This document shows positions 13,022 through 25,449 of a stretch of DNA of 64,000 bases, in pieces. The DNA comes from Candidatus Nitrotoga sp. MKT (GTDB lineage Bacteria > Pseudomonadota > Gammaproteobacteria > Burkholderiales > Gallionellaceae). Under the pieces are notes generated by a model, which was given only the letters and a program-made list of their open reading frames with translations, was not told the DNA's origin and made no database searches. The DNA lies in NCBI GenBank assembly GCA_003402345.1, contig QFXH01000003.1:1-64000 (forward strand). Reading direction: 5' to 3'. A program made the translations under genes and the position numbers. Position 1 is the first letter of the stretch; every line of letters begins with the position of its first letter.

Positions 13022-14182
13022 TTACAAATCCAGTAACACTTGTCCAGGATATTCCAACGCCTCTTTAATAGTAGCGAGAAATAATACGGCATCACGCCCA
13101 TCAACGATGCGGTGATCATAAGATAACGCGAGGTAATTCATCGGACGAATGACAACTTGACCATTTTCGGCCACTGGCCTATCTTTGGTGGCGTGAATAC
13201 CGAGGATGGCGCTCTGCGGCGGATTAATAATGGGGGTAGAGAGCATGGATCCGAACACGCCGCCGTTGGAAATGGAGAAGGTACCGCCAGTCAATTCTTC
13301 CAGCGTAATTTTGCCGTCCTTGGCACGCGCACCGAAGTCAATGATTTGTCTTTCGATGTCGGCTAGCGAAAGTTTGTCAGCATCGCGGATGATAGGCACC
13401 ACCAAGCCGCGCTCACTGCCGATTGCCACGCCGATGTCGTAATAGCCATGGTAGATGATATCCGTGCCATCCACCGATGCGTTCACCACAGGAAATTTAT
13501 GCAACGCAAGCAGCGTGGCCTTGATGAAAAATGACATGAAACCGAGCTTTACGCCATGCTTCTTTTCAAAAGCATCCTTATAGTGATTGCGTAACTCAAT
13601 CACTGGCAGCATATTCACTTCATTAAAGGTAGTGAGAATTGCGGCATTCTGTTGCGATTGCAGCAAGCGTTCGGCGATGCGCTGACGGATGCGAGTCATC
13701 GACACGCGCTGTTCCACACGCCCGCCCGCTGTGGGTTGCGGAACCGCGGTGACTGGCACAGCCGCTTTTGCCTGCACCGCAACCAGTACATCTTCCTTGA
13801 TGACGCGTCCGCCACGTCCGCTACCGCTAATCGTAGCAGTGTCAATTTTATTTTCTGCCGCGATCTTCTGCGCCGCAGGCATCACGGCTGCTTGCTCCTT
13901 GGCCATCACATCTGGTTGCGCGGTTCTGCTCACTTCAGGTTTGGCATCGGTATCCAGTAGGGCAATCACCTCATTGCTGGTCACCTTGTCACCATTCTGC
14001 TTGAGCATTTTGATCAACACTCCAGATTTGATTGCGGGCAACTCTAAAACTACCTTGTCGGTCTCAATGTCGATCAGATTCTCACCTTCAGCCACAGCTT
14101 CACCCGGCTGCTTGTGCCAAGATACCAAAGTGGCTTCAGAAACCGATTCAGAAAGCTGCGGCACTTTCACTTCAATTTGCAT
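13022..14182 (-). CDS. sucB: 2-oxoglutarate dehydrogenase E2 (dihydrolipoyllysine succinyltransferase)
   Basis: 386 aa; lipoyl domain [10 protein letters not shown], catalytic [13 protein letters not shown]. Confidence 0.97.
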   Translation of the reverse strand: MQIEVKVPQLSESVSEATLVSWHKQPGEAVAEGENLIDIETDKVVLELPAIKSGVLIKMLKQNGDKVTSNEVIALLDTDAKPEVSRTAQPDVMAKEQAAVMPAAQKIAAENKIDTATISGSGRGGRVIKEDVLVAVQAKAAVPVTAVPQPTAGGRVEQRVSMTRIRQRIAERLLQSQQNAAILTTFNEVNMLPVIELRNHYKDAFEKKHGVKLGFMSFFIKATLLALHKFPVVNASVDGTDIIYHGYYDIGVAIGSERGLVVPIIRDADKLSLADIERQIIDFGARAKDGKITLEELTGGTFSISNGGVFGSMLSTPIINPPQSAILGIHATKDRPVAENGQVVIRPMNYLALSYDHRIVDGRDAVLFLATIKEALEYPGQVLLDL

Positions 14183-17060
14183 GGTGTCTTGCTCCTGATT
14201 TAATGTCGAGATCGCAGCGGAATGCAGCGTCTATCACCGCCTTCTGTTGTTCATTATGTACTGCCAAATATCCTGCTGCGGGCGATGCCGAGGAAGATCG
14301 CAACGCATAAGCAAGTCTCATCCCATCACGCAGATGGCGCAGCAAATAATGCTGAATGCGATGCCACGCGCCCTGATTGCCCGGCTCTTCTTGGCACCAC
14401 AGCAATTCCGTCGCATTTGGATAATTGGCAATCTGTGCCTCGAAAGCATCATGCGGAAAAGGATAAAGTTGCTCCAGCCGGATAATCGTCACCTCTTCCG
14501 GAGACAAGGACTTCGGCAAGGTATTTTGAATGCCGCGTTCGCGTCGCGCGGCCTTAAGCTCATAATAAATTTTTCCGCTACACACAATGATACGCCGCAC
14601 CTTAGCAACTTCAAGCGCATCCACCTCTCCAATCACTGGCTGAAATGAACCTTGAGCCAATTCATTCAGCGGCGAAGATGCATCCTTGCTGCGCAACATG
14701 CTTTTAGGCGTAAATACAATAAGTGGCTTGCGTATCGGGCGCAACATCTGGCGGCGCAGCAAATGGAACATCTGAGCTGGCGTGGAAGGGATACACACTT
14801 GAATATTGTAATCTGCACATAGCTGTAGATAGCGCTCAATCCGCCCAGACGAATGTTCCGGCCCCTGTCCTTCGTAGCCATGGGGCAACAACATCACCAG
14901 CCCGCACATGCGTCCCCACTTGGCCTCCCCCGACGAGATGAATTGATCAATTACCACCTGCGCACCATTAGCGAAATCGCCGAACTGCCCCTCCCATATA
15001 ACCAGCGAATTAGGTTCAGCGCTAGCATAGCCATACTCAAATGCCAGCACCGCCTCTTCCGAAAGAATGGAATCAATCACAATGAAATCGGCCTGATTCG
15101 GCGCAATATTTTGCAAGGGAATGTGATAACCCTTATCCCACTGCACGCGGTTTTGGTCGTGCAGTACGGCATGACGATGGAAAAAAGTGCCGCGCGCGCT
15201 GTCTTCCCCAGACAAACGGACCGGAATACCTTCAGCTACCAAGCTGGCATAGGCCAGGTTTTCTGCCATGCCCCAATCCAAAGCCAGTTCGCCCTTACCC
15301 ATGGCGCGACGGTCGGTGATAATTTTTTCCACGCGCGAATGGAGCTTGAAATCCGTCGGCACTTCCGTCAGCCGCTGAGCCAATTTCTGCAACTGTTCGT
15401 GCGGAATGGCAGTATTCGCCGCTACGTCCCAGGACACACCACTCCTGAATTTAGACCAATTTACTGCGTATTCCTTATTAAAATCATTCAGCACTGGTTG
15501 AATCGGATTGATGCCCTCATCCATCGCGCGGCGATAGGCCGCAATCATCGTCTCCGGCTCCCCTTCCGCCACCACATTTTGTTCTAACAGGCGTTTGGCA
15601 TACAACGCACGTGTGCCCGGATGCTGGTTAATATAACGGTACATGAACGGCTGCGTAACCAGCGGCTCATCCTGCTCGTTATGACCCAGCTTGCGAAAAC
15701 ACACCATATCAATTACGACGTCCCTTTTGAAGGTCATGCGGTAATCCAGTGCAATTTCGGCAATTAACAATACCGCTTCAGGATCATCCCCATTCACATG
15801 AAAAATCGGGGCTTCTATCATCTTCGCCACATCGGTACAGTGCAAAGAAGATCGGGCGTCACGTTTATCCGAAGTAGTAAAACCGATCTGATTGTTAATA
15901 ATGATATGCACTGTGCCGCCCGTGTGATAACCACGCGTTTGGGACAGGCTGAACGTTTCCATGATCACGCCTTGTCCGGCGAAAGCCGCATCGCCATGCA
16001 GCAATACCGGCAGTACCTCGCACCCGTCCTTGTCGCCACGACGATGCTGGCGCGCACGCACCGATCCTTCTACCACCGGATTAACGATTTCAAGGTGTGA
16101 CGGATTAAACGCTAAAGCCAAGTGCATCGCACCGCCCGGCGTAGGAATATCCGAGGAAAAACCTTGGTGATATTTCACATCGCCAGAAGTCAGCTGTTCA
16201 CTGTGCTTACCTTCAAATTCAGCGAATAAATCACGTGGCAGCTTGCCTAGCGTGTTCACTACCACATTCAAGCGCCCACGATGCGCCATGCCGATAACTG
16301 TCTCGCGCACTCCCTGCGTGCCTGCACGTTGCAATAAATGTTCGAGCATCGGAATAAGTGACTCACCGCCCTCCAGCGAAAAACGCTTCTGGCCGACATA
16401 TTTGGTATGCAGATAGCGCTCCAACGTTTCGGCAGCAGTCAGCCGCTCCAGGATACGGTGCTGCATGTCAGCGCTGTAATTTGGCTGGCTGCGCACGCTC
16501 TCCAGACGATTTTGGATCCAGCGCTTCTGCACAACATCGTTGATATACATATACTCTGCGCCTATGCTGCCGCAATAGGTCTGGCGCACCAGCCGCAGAA
16601 TTTCCCGCAGCATCATGCGTGGCGAACCCACTAGAGAGCCTGTCTCGAATGTGATATCCATGTCCGCCTCAGTGAGACCGTGAAAGGCTGGATCCAATTC
16701 AGGCACTTCAAGCTTGAGATGTCGATTAAGCGGATCGAGGCTGGCGCGGCGCACCCCAAGGAAACGATGGGCATTGATAAGTTGCAGTACTGCCACCTGC
16801 TTACGGGCCATATCAGCATCTTGGATTGCGCCTTGCACACCTGTTAATGGCAAGGCAGCAAAAGCGCGCACCACCGGGCTATGGGGGAAATCTTGCAGCA
16901 CCGCGCTCGGCATGTTTTGCAAGGCATCGAAATAAGCACGCCACTCATCCGAAACCAAATCGGGGGCGCTCAAATACGTCTCATACAGACCTTCAATGTA
17001 TGGTGCATTGACACCAAACAGCATAGAGTTGCTTAGCATGGTTTGCATTACCGACGTCAT
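14172..17060 (-). CDS. sucA: 2-oxoglutarate dehydrogenase E1
   Basis: 962 aa; thiamine-dependent E1 motifs, HNEQDEP, full length. Confidence 0.98.
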   Translation of the reverse strand: MTSVMQTMLSNSMLFGVNAPYIEGLYETYLSAPDLVSDEWRAYFDALQNMPSAVLQDFPHSPVVRAFAALPLTGVQGAIQDADMARKQVAVLQLINAHRFLGVRRASLDPLNRHLKLEVPELDPAFHGLTEADMDITFETGSLVGSPRMMLREILRLVRQTYCGSIGAEYMYINDVVQKRWIQNRLESVRSQPNYSADMQHRILERLTAAETLERYLHTKYVGQKRFSLEGGESLIPMLEHLLQRAGTQGVRETVIGMAHRGRLNVVVNTLGKLPRDLFAEFEGKHSEQLTSGDVKYHQGFSSDIPTPGGAMHLALAFNPSHLEIVNPVVEGSVRARQHRRGDKDGCEVLPVLLHGDAAFAGQGVIMETFSLSQTRGYHTGGTVHIIINNQIGFTTSDKRDARSSLHCTDVAKMIEAPIFHVNGDDPEAVLLIAEIALDYRMTFKRDVVIDMVCFRKLGHNEQDEPLVTQPFMYRYINQHPGTRALYAKRLLEQNVVAEGEPETMIAAYRRAMDEGINPIQPVLNDFNKEYAVNWSKFRSGVSWDVAANTAIPHEQLQKLAQRLTEVPTDFKLHSRVEKIITDRRAMGKGELALDWGMAENLAYASLVAEGIPVRLSGEDSARGTFFHRHAVLHDQNRVQWDKGYHIPLQNIAPNQADFIVIDSILSEEAVLAFEYGYASAEPNSLVIWEGQFGDFANGAQVVIDQFISSGEAKWGRMCGLVMLLPHGYEGQGPEHSSGRIERYLQLCADYNIQVCIPSTPAQMFHLLRRQMLRPIRKPLIVFTPKSMLRSKDASSPLNELAQGSFQPVIGEVDALEVAKVRRIIVCSGKIYYELKAARRERGIQNTLPKSLSPEEVTIIRLEQLYPFPHDAFEAQIANYPNATELLWCQEEPGNQGAWHRIQHYLLRHLRDGMRLAYALRSSSASPAAGYLAVHNEQQKAVIDAAFRCDLDIKSGARHHAN

Positions 17061-17229
17061 ATATCATTACCCATCTGTTTATGTCGCGATGTCTTTGCGT
17101 TTCATTACTTCATCAAACTTCCGCATCTGAGCATCGAATGAATTTAATAATTCAATGTGGTACGACATCAGAACGCATAAACACCCTCCAGCCTTTATTT
17201 TTCCATGTGTGAACTTTTGCGATCCGACT

Positions 17230-18516
17230 TTAGCGCTGGGCAAGCGGTATAAAATCCCGCTGCGTCGCACCCTGATATAACTGACGTGGACGACCGATCT
17301 TACGCTCGCTGTCAGCAATCATTTCATTCCACTGCGACACCCAACCTATGGTGCGTGCCACAGCAAAGATTACTGTGAACATATTGCTCGGGATACCCAA
17401 CGCACGCAGCACGATTCCGGAATAAAAGTCCACGTTGGGATACAGCTTGCGCTCTATGAAGTATTCATCCCTCAACGCAATCTGCTCTAGTTCTAGCGCC
17501 ATTAAAAATAGAGGGTCATTCTCCAGCTTCAGCTCTTCAAGCACCTCATAACACGTAGCGCGCATCACTTTTGCGCGCGGATCCATGTTTTTGTATACCC
17601 GGTGGCCAAAGCCCATCAGACGGTATTTTTTGTCCTTCACGCCCTGTATAAAATCCGCCACGCGTGACACATCACCTATCTCTTCCAGCATCTTCAGCAC
17701 TGCCTCATTCGCACCGCCATGCGCTGGCCCCCACAGTGCCGCAATGCCAGAGGACACGCACGCAAACGGATTCGCCCCACTGGAACCGGCCAGCCGAACA
17801 GTCGAAGTCGAAGCGTTCTGTTCGTGATCAGCGTGCAGTATAAAAATACGCTCCAGTGCCCGCACCAGTTTCTGGTTCGGCACATAGTCTTCCGCCGGAG
17901 TAGCGAACATCATGTACATGAAATTTTCCACGTAACTGAATTCATTCTTCGGGAACATAAATGGAAAACCGGTGTAGTACTTGTAGGTCATTGCGGCAAT
18001 GGTAGGTACCTTGGCCAGCAGGCGTAACGCCGAAATTTCGCGGTGTTCCTGGTTATTGATATCAAGCGAATCATGATAAAAAGCCGATAGCGCGCCCACC
18101 ACCCCAACCATTACCGCCATCGGATGAGCGTCGCGGCGGAAGCCGTTAAAAAAACGGGCAAGTTGATCATGCACCATGGTGTGCTGCATAACCTTTCCCT
18201 TGAACTCCCTTTTTTGTACTGCATTCGGTAACTCCCCGTGCAGCAGCAAGTAGCACACTTCGAGAAAATTCGACTTCTCCGCCAGTTGTTCGATGGGATA
18301 ACCGCGGTAATACAATAATCCGGCATCACCATCAATAAAAGTGATACTGGAAGAGCAACTGGCGGTAGAGACGAAAGCCGGATCGTAAGTAAACATGCCG
18401 AGCTTACCCAATTCGCGAATGTCAATCACATCAGGACCCAGAGTTCCAGACAATATGGGCAACTCGATACTACGGCCATCATCCAGCATCAGTGTTGCAA
18501 CGCGTTTTTCTTTCAT
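17230..18516 (-). CDS. gltA: citrate synthase (type I)
   Basis: 428 aa; [15 protein letters not shown] signature. Confidence 0.98.
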   Translation of the reverse strand: MKEKRVATLMLDDGRSIELPILSGTLGPDVIDIRELGKLGMFTYDPAFVSTASCSSSITFIDGDAGLLYYRGYPIEQLAEKSNFLEVCYLLLHGELPNAVQKREFKGKVMQHTMVHDQLARFFNGFRRDAHPMAVMVGVVGALSAFYHDSLDINNQEHREISALRLLAKVPTIAAMTYKYYTGFPFMFPKNEFSYVENFMYMMFATPAEDYVPNQKLVRALERIFILHADHEQNASTSTVRLAGSSGANPFACVSSGIAALWGPAHGGANEAVLKMLEEIGDVSRVADFIQGVKDKKYRLMGFGHRVYKNMDPRAKVMRATCYEVLEELKLENDPLFLMALELEQIALRDEYFIERKLYPNVDFYSGIVLRALGIPSNMFTVIFAVARTIGWVSQWNEMIADSERKIGRPRQLYQGATQRDFIPLAQR

Positions 18517-18568
18517 TATGCCTCCTGTTTTTACATCTTTCTGTCACAGCAGATCACGCTGTTAAAGC

Positions 18569-18805
18569 TCAAACTGCCTGAAGCAATTCAAGCACCGCAC
18601 GCTGTTCATTTTGTAGTGACGAAGACTGTGTGCCAGCAATCATATCCCAGAGTATCGGGTCGGGCATGTCCAGCAACCTATCAAATGCAGCCTGCTGGGC
18701 CTTATTCAAACTTGCATAATGCTGCCCGATAAATCGGCCCAGCACGATGTCAAGTTCCAACAGGCCGCGTCGACAGCGCCAGCGCACGCGTTCCAGTTCT
18801 TTCAT
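18569..18805 (-). CDS. sdhE: FAD assembly factor SdhE
   Basis: 78 aa; RWRCRRGLLELDIVLGRF motif; adjacent to sdhB. Confidence 0.93.
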   Translation of the reverse strand: MKELERVRWRCRRGLLELDIVLGRFIGQHYASLNKAQQAAFDRLLDMPDPILWDMIAGTQSSSLQNEQRAVLELLQAV

Positions 18806-19497
18806 ACTGCACGCTTCACCATTAACGCTTTAATTTTTCCTATGGCTGCCGTAGGATTCAAACCTTTGGGGCATACATCCACACAATTCATAATAGTGTG
18901 GCACCGAAACAGCCGATACGGGTCTTCCAGATTATCTAGCCGCTCACTCGTTGCCTGATCACGACTGTCAACGATAAAACGATAGGCTTGCAGTAAACCA
19001 GCGGGACCTACAAATTTATCGGGATTCCACCAAAATGATGGGCAAGCAGTTGTGCAACAAGCACACAAGATGCATTCATACAAACCGTCCAGCTCAGCGC
19101 GCTGCGCTGGCGACTGTAAGCGCTCGGTTTCCGGAGGCGGATCGCTATTCACCAAATAAGGCTTAATCGAATGGTACTGCTTGAAAAACTGTGTCATGTC
19201 CACGATTAGGTCACGTATCACAGGCAAACCAGGTAACGGACGCAATTCAATTGGTTCCGTCAAACTGGATAACTGCGTAATGCAAGCCAAGCCATTGCGC
19301 CCATTAATATTCATGGCATCCGAGCCACACACACCCTCTCGACAAGATTTACGCAAGCTCAGGCTGTCGTCCTGCTCCCTGATAAGAAGCAGCGCATCCA
19401 GCAACATCATATCGCCCGCTTCTATGTCCAGCTCATAATCGTGCATGTATGGCTGCTCGTCAGTTTCAGGGTTATACCGGTAAATTTTGAATTGCAT
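18802..19497 (-). CDS. sdhB: succinate dehydrogenase iron-sulfur subunit
   Basis: 231 aa; CREGVCGSDAMNINGRNGLAC and CILCACCTTACPSFWWN Fe-S motifs. Confidence 0.98.
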   Translation of the reverse strand: MQFKIYRYNPETDEQPYMHDYELDIEAGDMMLLDALLLIREQDDSLSLRKSCREGVCGSDAMNINGRNGLACITQLSSLTEPIELRPLPGLPVIRDLIVDMTQFFKQYHSIKPYLVNSDPPPETERLQSPAQRAELDGLYECILCACCTTACPSFWWNPDKFVGPAGLLQAYRFIVDSRDQATSERLDNLEDPYRLFRCHTIMNCVDVCPKGLNPTAAIGKIKALMVKRAV

Positions 19498-19654
19498 AGT
19501 TTCATTCCTCTGCTAATCGCGTCGAGCTACTTACCTCCGCCATCCCCGCATCTTATCCAATCACACTTCAAAATAATTACGAGTCGCAGCCTTTCTATCA
19601 ACACTCCAATAAGATACCCCCTACCACTAGTTTGATTTAATGACAGAGCATACT

Positions 19655-21052
19655 TTACGTTAAAGCCAGCACTTTCAAAATCGTAATCATTTCCTGATAC
19701 CTATTTTTCCAACCTACACAGCGGGAAGTAGTAGCGCTAATTTTTTTATCAGAAAATGCGCTACGAAACTCATCATCACTAGGATAAACAAATTGCATGG
19801 CCTCCAATACAGCTGTCGCAGTGCTAATATCACCGCGTGAAATTTTTTGTGCTACCAAATAATAGATACTCTCTTGTTTGTTCGTCGGCTGACTGCCAAT
19901 TACAATGTAGCGAAACGCAATCGCTATACAATTGCGTAGCACACGCTCAAAGTCACTGGCAGACAGCATTCGATAAGCTGCCAAAAGCAATGGAAAAGGC
20001 TGGCGCACTCTAAGCATATGCAAGTCCTGAATAGACTCCTTCAGATCCACAGGCCATTGTGATGACTCCACCTGGGTAAGCGCCAGATAGGTTTTTATAT
20101 CCTCTTCCATACCCTGTAACAGCTTGAAAACCTCTTCACGGCTCGTTACTTTGGAGCGTATGGTTTTAAAAAGTTCAGACTGCCTGACAAAAGTATGGCG
20201 GCTAATCCAGTGCACTAGCAAAAAATCGGGGAAACTCTCGCTACCCAAGCAAATAACCATTGCTTCCCAGCGGTCTTCCAGAGTTTTCATTTCATGCACA
20301 TAATCTTTATCGTCATACAGTACAGACAAAAGATGGTTTTTCAGCAAATCCACTGAGGATAGCCGTATGCTGCGCGCATTGAGCGTTTCAAATACTTTAT
20401 AGGCATTGAACTCATCAGCCACACTAACAACAGTAAAAAATAGCCTATCACTGATTGATTCCACAAGGCTTGCCAACGTTACTCCCTCATCCCCGCCAGC
20501 AATTTTTGTATATTCGCTCATTTTGATTGCAAACCATTCGAGTGCTTCGCACAGTCTGCGCTCAGATTCCTTACAGCCACTCTGAAATAAATAATCCAGT
20601 GGAATCAAATAATTTTGAAAATAAACATCGGTATTACGATTAAGCGTGAGCTTGGTTCGCGGCACCAACGTTACAGGATCAAGATAAGTAATGTAGGTTT
20701 GACGAATTTGATCCATCCGTTGCTGATTATTTTCTGGATTGTTTTTCTCTGCAATCAATTGCGTTAAATTCTTGAGCGCCGCTAAAATAATCAGCATGAG
20801 GGTCGTCAAACGCTGCTGTCCCTCAATCACGTCAAATGTTCTGTTATCTTTCGATTGCAATACGAGGTAGCCCATATAGTGCGCTGGTTCGCCGTCAGCC
20901 TGAATAACCCCCATAATATCTGCCCACAAATCTCCCCATTCATTTTCCGTCCAGTTATAGTCCGGCTGAAAATGAGGTATGCGATAACTCAAACCGCTAC
21001 TAATCAACTTGCGATAAGTATTATTTTCCGTTTTAAAACCAGCTACAGACAT
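19655..21052 (-). CDS. DUF262 domain protein (GmrSD-type N-terminal, ParB/Srx-like fold)
   Basis: 465 aa; YRIPHFQPDYNWTENEWGDLWADI and VIEGQQRLTTLMLIILAALKNL match DUF262; C-terminus ends after YPSDDEFRSAFSDKK; RBS TCAGGAGATTGAAACATG. Confidence 0.85.
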   Translation of the reverse strand: MSVAGFKTENNTYRKLISSGLSYRIPHFQPDYNWTENEWGDLWADIMGVIQADGEPAHYMGYLVLQSKDNRTFDVIEGQQRLTTLMLIILAALKNLTQLIAEKNNPENNQQRMDQIRQTYITYLDPVTLVPRTKLTLNRNTDVYFQNYLIPLDYLFQSGCKESERRLCEALEWFAIKMSEYTKIAGGDEGVTLASLVESISDRLFFTVVSVADEFNAYKVFETLNARSIRLSSVDLLKNHLLSVLYDDKDYVHEMKTLEDRWEAMVICLGSESFPDFLLVHWISRHTFVRQSELFKTIRSKVTSREEVFKLLQGMEEDIKTYLALTQVESSQWPVDLKESIQDLHMLRVRQPFPLLLAAYRMLSASDFERVLRNCIAIAFRYIVIGSQPTNKQESIYYLVAQKISRGDISTATAVLEAMQFVYPSDDEFRSAFSDKKISATTSRCVGWKNRYQEMITILKVLALT

Positions 21053-21067
21053 GTTTCAATCTCCTGA

Positions 21068-22831
21068 TTAGTACACTCGCGCCTTAAGCGGAAATGATTC
21101 CACACTCAATGGCTTCAGTCGAACCGGTTTGTAATCCAATTTTTGCCCTTCACTAAAATATAGTGAATGCTTCAGCCAGTGATCGTCGTCACGTTCCGGG
21201 AAGTCATCGCGCGCGTGACCGCCACGGCTTTCTTGCCTCGCTGCGGCGGAAACCATGGTGGCTTGCGCTACTTCGATGAGATTGTCGAGTTCCAATGCCT
21301 CCACACATGCAGTATTAAACACCCTACTCTGATCATTAATCATGGTATTTTTAACGCGCTCGGCCACTGTGCGGATCATTTCCACGCCTTGAGTCAGCAG
21401 GTCAGGAAACCGAAATACACCGCAATGGTTTTGCATCACGCGCCGCATTTCCGCCCCCACTTCGGCCACACTCTCACCATTTTTTTGTGATCTCAGCCTT
21501 GCAAGGCGCGCAAGCGGACGTTCAGCGGCATCGTGTGGCAATGGTTTTGGATGCGGGTTACGCTGCAAGTCCTCGATAATCTGCCTCGCCACCTCACGCC
21601 CGAACACCAGCAAATCCAGCAAAGAATTGCAGCCAAGCCGGTTGGCACCATGCACCGATACGCATGCGCATTCGCCCACCGCATAAAACCCCTGTACCAC
21701 TTCTTCCGGCCCTGTTTTGTAAGGGGCGACCACTTGGCCATGATAATTGGTGGGAATGCCACCCATCATATAATGCGCAGTGGGCACCACCGGAATGGGG
21801 TTCAGGGCCGGGTCAACATGCGCAAATTTCAGGGAAATCTCACGGATACCAGGCAGGCGTTGACGAATGACATCATCGCCGATGTGGTCAACCTTCAATA
21901 AGACATGATCGCCATGTTTACCGCAACCGCGTCCTTCCTTGATCTCAGTGGCGATGGCGCGTGACACCACGTCGCGGCTGGCGAGGTCTTGGGCGTTTGG
22001 CGCATAGCGCAACATAAAGCGCTCACCGTCCTTGTTGATGAGATAGCCGCCCTCGCCGCGCACTCCTTCGGAAATCAGCACGCCCGCGCCATACACGCCA
22101 GTAGGATGAAACTGGAAGAATTCCATGTCCTCCAGCGGAATACCGGCACGAGCTGCCATGCCCAGGCCGTCGCCGGTATTAATGTAAGCATTGGTGCTCG
22201 CCTGAAAAATGCGCGCCGCACCCCCGGTAGCAAACAACGTAGCGCGCGCCTGCAAAATCATCACTTCACTGGTCTCAATTTCCATTGCCACCACGCCGAG
22301 GACGTCACCATCTTCATCACGGATTAAATCCAGAGCCATCCACTCCACAAAAAAAATGGTATTACTCTGCATGTTTTTTTGATACAACGTATGCAGCAAA
22401 GCATGGCCAGTGCGATCAGCGGCGGCACAGGCGCGCTGCACCGGGGTCTTGCCATAGTCTTGCATGTGGCCACCGAATGAGCGCTGATAAATTTTGCCAT
22501 TTTCCAAACGATCGAATGGCATGCCGAAGTGTTCCAGTTCGTACACTACTTCCGGCGCGGCGCGACACATGAATTCAATGGCATCTTGATCGCCGAGATA
22601 ATCCGAGCCTTTCACCGTGTCGTACATGTGCCAATGCCAATTATCCTCGTTGATATTACCCAACGATGCCGCAATACCACCTTGTGCCGCTACTGTATGC
22701 GAGCGAGTGGGAAAAACCTTGGATAATACCGCCACCTTCAAGCCTGCCTCAGACAGTGCCAAAGCCGCGCGCATCCCCGCGCCACCCGCCCCCACGATTA
22801 CAACATCAAATGTGCGTTTCGCCACTGCCAT
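21068..22831 (-). CDS. sdhA: succinate dehydrogenase flavoprotein subunit
   Basis: [16 protein letters not shown] flavinylation motif; [16 protein letters not shown] at 22831 preferred over GTG at 22843. Confidence 0.98.
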   Translation of the reverse strand: MAVAKRTFDVVIVGAGGAGMRAALALSEAGLKVAVLSKVFPTRSHTVAAQGGIAASLGNINEDNWHWHMYDTVKGSDYLGDQDAIEFMCRAAPEVVYELEHFGMPFDRLENGKIYQRSFGGHMQDYGKTPVQRACAAADRTGHALLHTLYQKNMQSNTIFFVEWMALDLIRDEDGDVLGVVAMEIETSEVMILQARATLFATGGAARIFQASTNAYINTGDGLGMAARAGIPLEDMEFFQFHPTGVYGAGVLISEGVRGEGGYLINKDGERFMLRYAPNAQDLASRDVVSRAIATEIKEGRGCGKHGDHVLLKVDHIGDDVIRQRLPGIREISLKFAHVDPALNPIPVVPTAHYMMGGIPTNYHGQVVAPYKTGPEEVVQGFYAVGECACVSVHGANRLGCNSLLDLLVFGREVARQIIEDLQRNPHPKPLPHDAAERPLARLARLRSQKNGESVAEVGAEMRRVMQNHCGVFRFPDLLTQGVEMIRTVAERVKNTMINDQSRVFNTACVEALELDNLIEVAQATMVSAAARQESRGGHARDDFPERDDDHWLKHSLYFSEGQKLDYKPVRLKPLSVESFPLKARVY

Positions 22832-23208
22832 CACATTCCCCACAAAATTTGTACTGCCCAGATCGAATACAGCAGCAGCGCCATGATCACCAATACATAT
22901 ATAACAAGGCGTGTTTTTGCCGACTTGACATAATCCATGACAATGTCACGCACACCAATCCATGCATGATAAAAAACGGCAAATAGAAACAGCAATGAGA
23001 ACGAACGCATCACCAAATTCGAAAACAACCCCGTCCAGGTGTTGTAATCAAGACCAATCCAGGCATTGCTTTCAAAACGTGAATGCAGCAACACATAGCC
23101 CGCAATAAACAACGTATAAGCCACCATCAGAACAGCGGTCACACGCTGCACCAACCAATCCCGCAATCCATAATGCGCGCCGGTTACGATGCGATCTACC
23201 ATAGCCAT
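22831..23208 (-). CDS. sdhD: succinate dehydrogenase membrane anchor SdhD
   Basis: Three TM segments; [23 protein letters not shown]; start at [10 protein letters not shown]. Confidence 0.92.
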   Translation of the reverse strand: MAMVDRIVTGAHYGLRDWLVQRVTAVLMVAYTLFIAGYVLLHSRFESNAWIGLDYNTWTGLFSNLVMRSFSLLFLFAVFYHAWIGVRDIVMDYVKSAKTRLVIYVLVIMALLLYSIWAVQILWGM

Positions 23209-23570
23209 GCTCCTATTAGCAAGGTTAAACCGATACTCACGAACAACACCCACTTGCTGCTAGCACGTGCCTGCGCTAAATCCACTCCAACATCCATATC
23301 TATCGCGAGATAACGTATTCCGGCGCAAAAGTGGTGTAAGAATGCCCACAACAGACTGATTAAAATTAATTTACTTAAGGGATGCCGTAGCGTAACGGCC
23401 AATTGAGTATATGTCTCGATAGAAAACAGGCTGCACTGCAGCATCCTCAGAAACAACGGCAACGCTAAAAACAACAATAATCCGCTTACACGATGCAGAA
23501 TAGATACAAAGCCCGGCAAGGGCAGTTTGATCAAACGCAAGTCAAGATGGATAGGACGCTTTTTATTCAT
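23196..23570 (-). CDS. sdhC: succinate dehydrogenase cytochrome b556 subunit SdhC
   Basis: RPIHLDLRLIKLPLPGFVSILHRVSG and HHFCAGIRYLAIDMDVG motifs; start MNKKRP at 23570. Confidence 0.95.
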   Translation of the reverse strand: MNKKRPIHLDLRLIKLPLPGFVSILHRVSGLLLFLALPLFLRMLQCSLFSIETYTQLAVTLRHPLSKLILISLLWAFLHHFCAGIRYLAIDMDVGVDLAQARASSKWVLFVSIGLTLLIGAWLW

Positions 23571-24054
23571 TGGCGCACACAAAGTGGAGTAATAAACCAA
23601 CGTTTGTAATTTTACACATGATGAGTAATGAATTATCAATCAAAAAATAATTTGAATTATTAACCCGGTCTATTGAACTTCAAAGTTTTCATATTGCATA
23701 TTCCACACAAAAATCCTGAAAGTAATTTTTAACCCGCTTCTATATATGCCCTGTTATTACAGGTCTTCAGGCTTATCTAAGCGCGGACAAAAATCTTTGC
23801 ATAAATGGCCCGCTTCAAGCCAGCGTTAAATCGTACTTTCCGATTCAGTTCTGAACTGCAGCTAAATCAATAGAAAGCATAAAGATTTTTGTGATAACCA
23901 TATAAAAATCGCTTGAACATACCCATTGCCTTAAAGTATCCCAGTAACCTGCCGTAAGACAACTATCTTAAAAAGCATGTGGTGCGAAAAGTGGACTGTT
24001 TAAGTTCCTCATTAGAACATAGGCCATGTTGCGGTTGCGCCTTAACCTAAACTT

Positions 24055-24657
24055 ATGCGACCAATTCAAAAATGTTATTCAGCTTACATTAAGCTACACT
24101 TGTTGGCGGCGGGATTACTATTCGCCCACGCAACACACGGCAGCACGCAAACTTACCAACCTCTATCCGCCAGCGTACAAATTTCGTTTAACCATTTCAT
24201 TTCGGATCAAGCGCCGCCCAAACTGACATTCGCAGCGCAACGTGAGTACGACACTTGGTTAAATAATACATCGCGCCGCTTGGAGAAACACATTCCAGAT
24301 GCAGGTGACCGCGTAGACTTCCTCAAAACTGTCTATTACGAAGCCACGCGTGCCGGATTAGATCCACAATTGGTATTAGGATTAATTCAAGTAGAAAGTG
24401 GTTTCAAGAAATATGCCGTCTCCAGCGTGGGAGCAAAAGGATACATGCAAGTCATGCCATTTTGGTTGGATATCATCGGCCAACGTGAGGGTAATTTGTT
24501 TCACCTGCGCACTAACCTGCGGTATGGTTGTATCATTTTGCGCCACTACCTCGACATGGAGAAAGGCAACCTTTACCGCGCTCTGGGGCGTTATAACGGC
24601 AGTTTAGGCAAACCGGAATACCCCAACTTGGTCAATGCCGCATGGCACAAACGCTGA
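24055..24657 (+). CDS. lytic transglycosylase (SLT domain)
   Basis: 200 aa; ESGFKKYAVSSVGAKGYMQVMPFW and RYNGSLGKPEYPNLV. Confidence 0.9.
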   Translation: MRPIQKCYSAYIKLHLLAAGLLFAHATHGSTQTYQPLSASVQISFNHFISDQAPPKLTFAAQREYDTWLNNTSRRLEKHIPDAGDRVDFLKTVYYEATRAGLDPQLVLGLIQVESGFKKYAVSSVGAKGYMQVMPFWLDIIGQREGNLFHLRTNLRYGCIILRHYLDMEKGNLYRALGRYNGSLGKPEYPNLVNAAWHKR

Positions 24658-24896
24658 AATCTGTCACACTACATAATCAAGAGTTTTACCGTCTTGCCAT
24701 CCGGTCACCAAACTAGATCGTAAAACGATTTTAGTGCCGCTTTTAAATTGCGAATCAATATCGCCTACGTCTTACTAGTATCATCGATTACCCCAATCCC
24801 ATGATTGCCTAAACTCGCATTTAAAATACAATTAGTTATCCCTGTTGCTCTATTCTCTTTTCAAGATATCCTGCTTTCGGACGTAACATAAGAGAT

Positions 24897-25439
24897 ATGA
24901 AACCCATTATCCCTGAATATTTTCTTAGTCTGACTAAAGCTGTTCGCTACAACTCATTGCAAAAGCAGCATAAAGAAATCTTTTTTACCCAACTTGCATT
25001 CACGTTAGTTGAATTAATAGTAACAGTCGCAATAATTGGCGTACTTGCCTCCATTGCTATACCCGCATACCAAGATTATCTGGATAAAGCCAAGACGATA
25101 CGGGCAATCTCAGACATTGAAAATATTGGACGGCGCCTCCACGACTATCATATTGACAATAATAACTACCCTGCCTCATTAGCTGAAATTGGTGCAGATA
25201 ACATTCTCGATCCTTGGGGAAACCCTTATCAATACCTAAACTTATCAGACCCAAATATCAGAGGGGCAAGAGGAAGAGCCCGTAAAGACCACAATTTAGT
25301 CCCCATTAATTCGGATTTCGATTTGTATAGCATGGGTAGCGATGGACAAAGCGTCGCACCGTTAACAGCACGAGCAAGCCGCGATGATATTGTTAGAGCC
25401 AACAACGGACGGTTCATTGATTCGGCGTCCAAATACTAA
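24897..25439 (+). CDS. type IV pilin-like / GspG-type pseudopilin
   Basis: 180 aa; FTLVELIVTVAIIGVLASIAIPAYQDY N-methylation helix; DPWGNPYQY. Confidence 0.88.
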   Translation: MKPIIPEYFLSLTKAVRYNSLQKQHKEIFFTQLAFTLVELIVTVAIIGVLASIAIPAYQDYLDKAKTIRAISDIENIGRRLHDYHIDNNNYPASLAEIGADNILDPWGNPYQYLNLSDPNIRGARGRARKDHNLVPINSDFDLYSMGSDGQSVAPLTARASRDDIVRANNGRFIDSASKY

Positions 25440-25449
25440 AATCATCGGC

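Noticed and set aside
14853-15587. 244-aa plus-strand ORF opposite sucA
   Set aside because: Antisense to a strongly conserved gene, composition follows the sucA codons, no recognisable domain.
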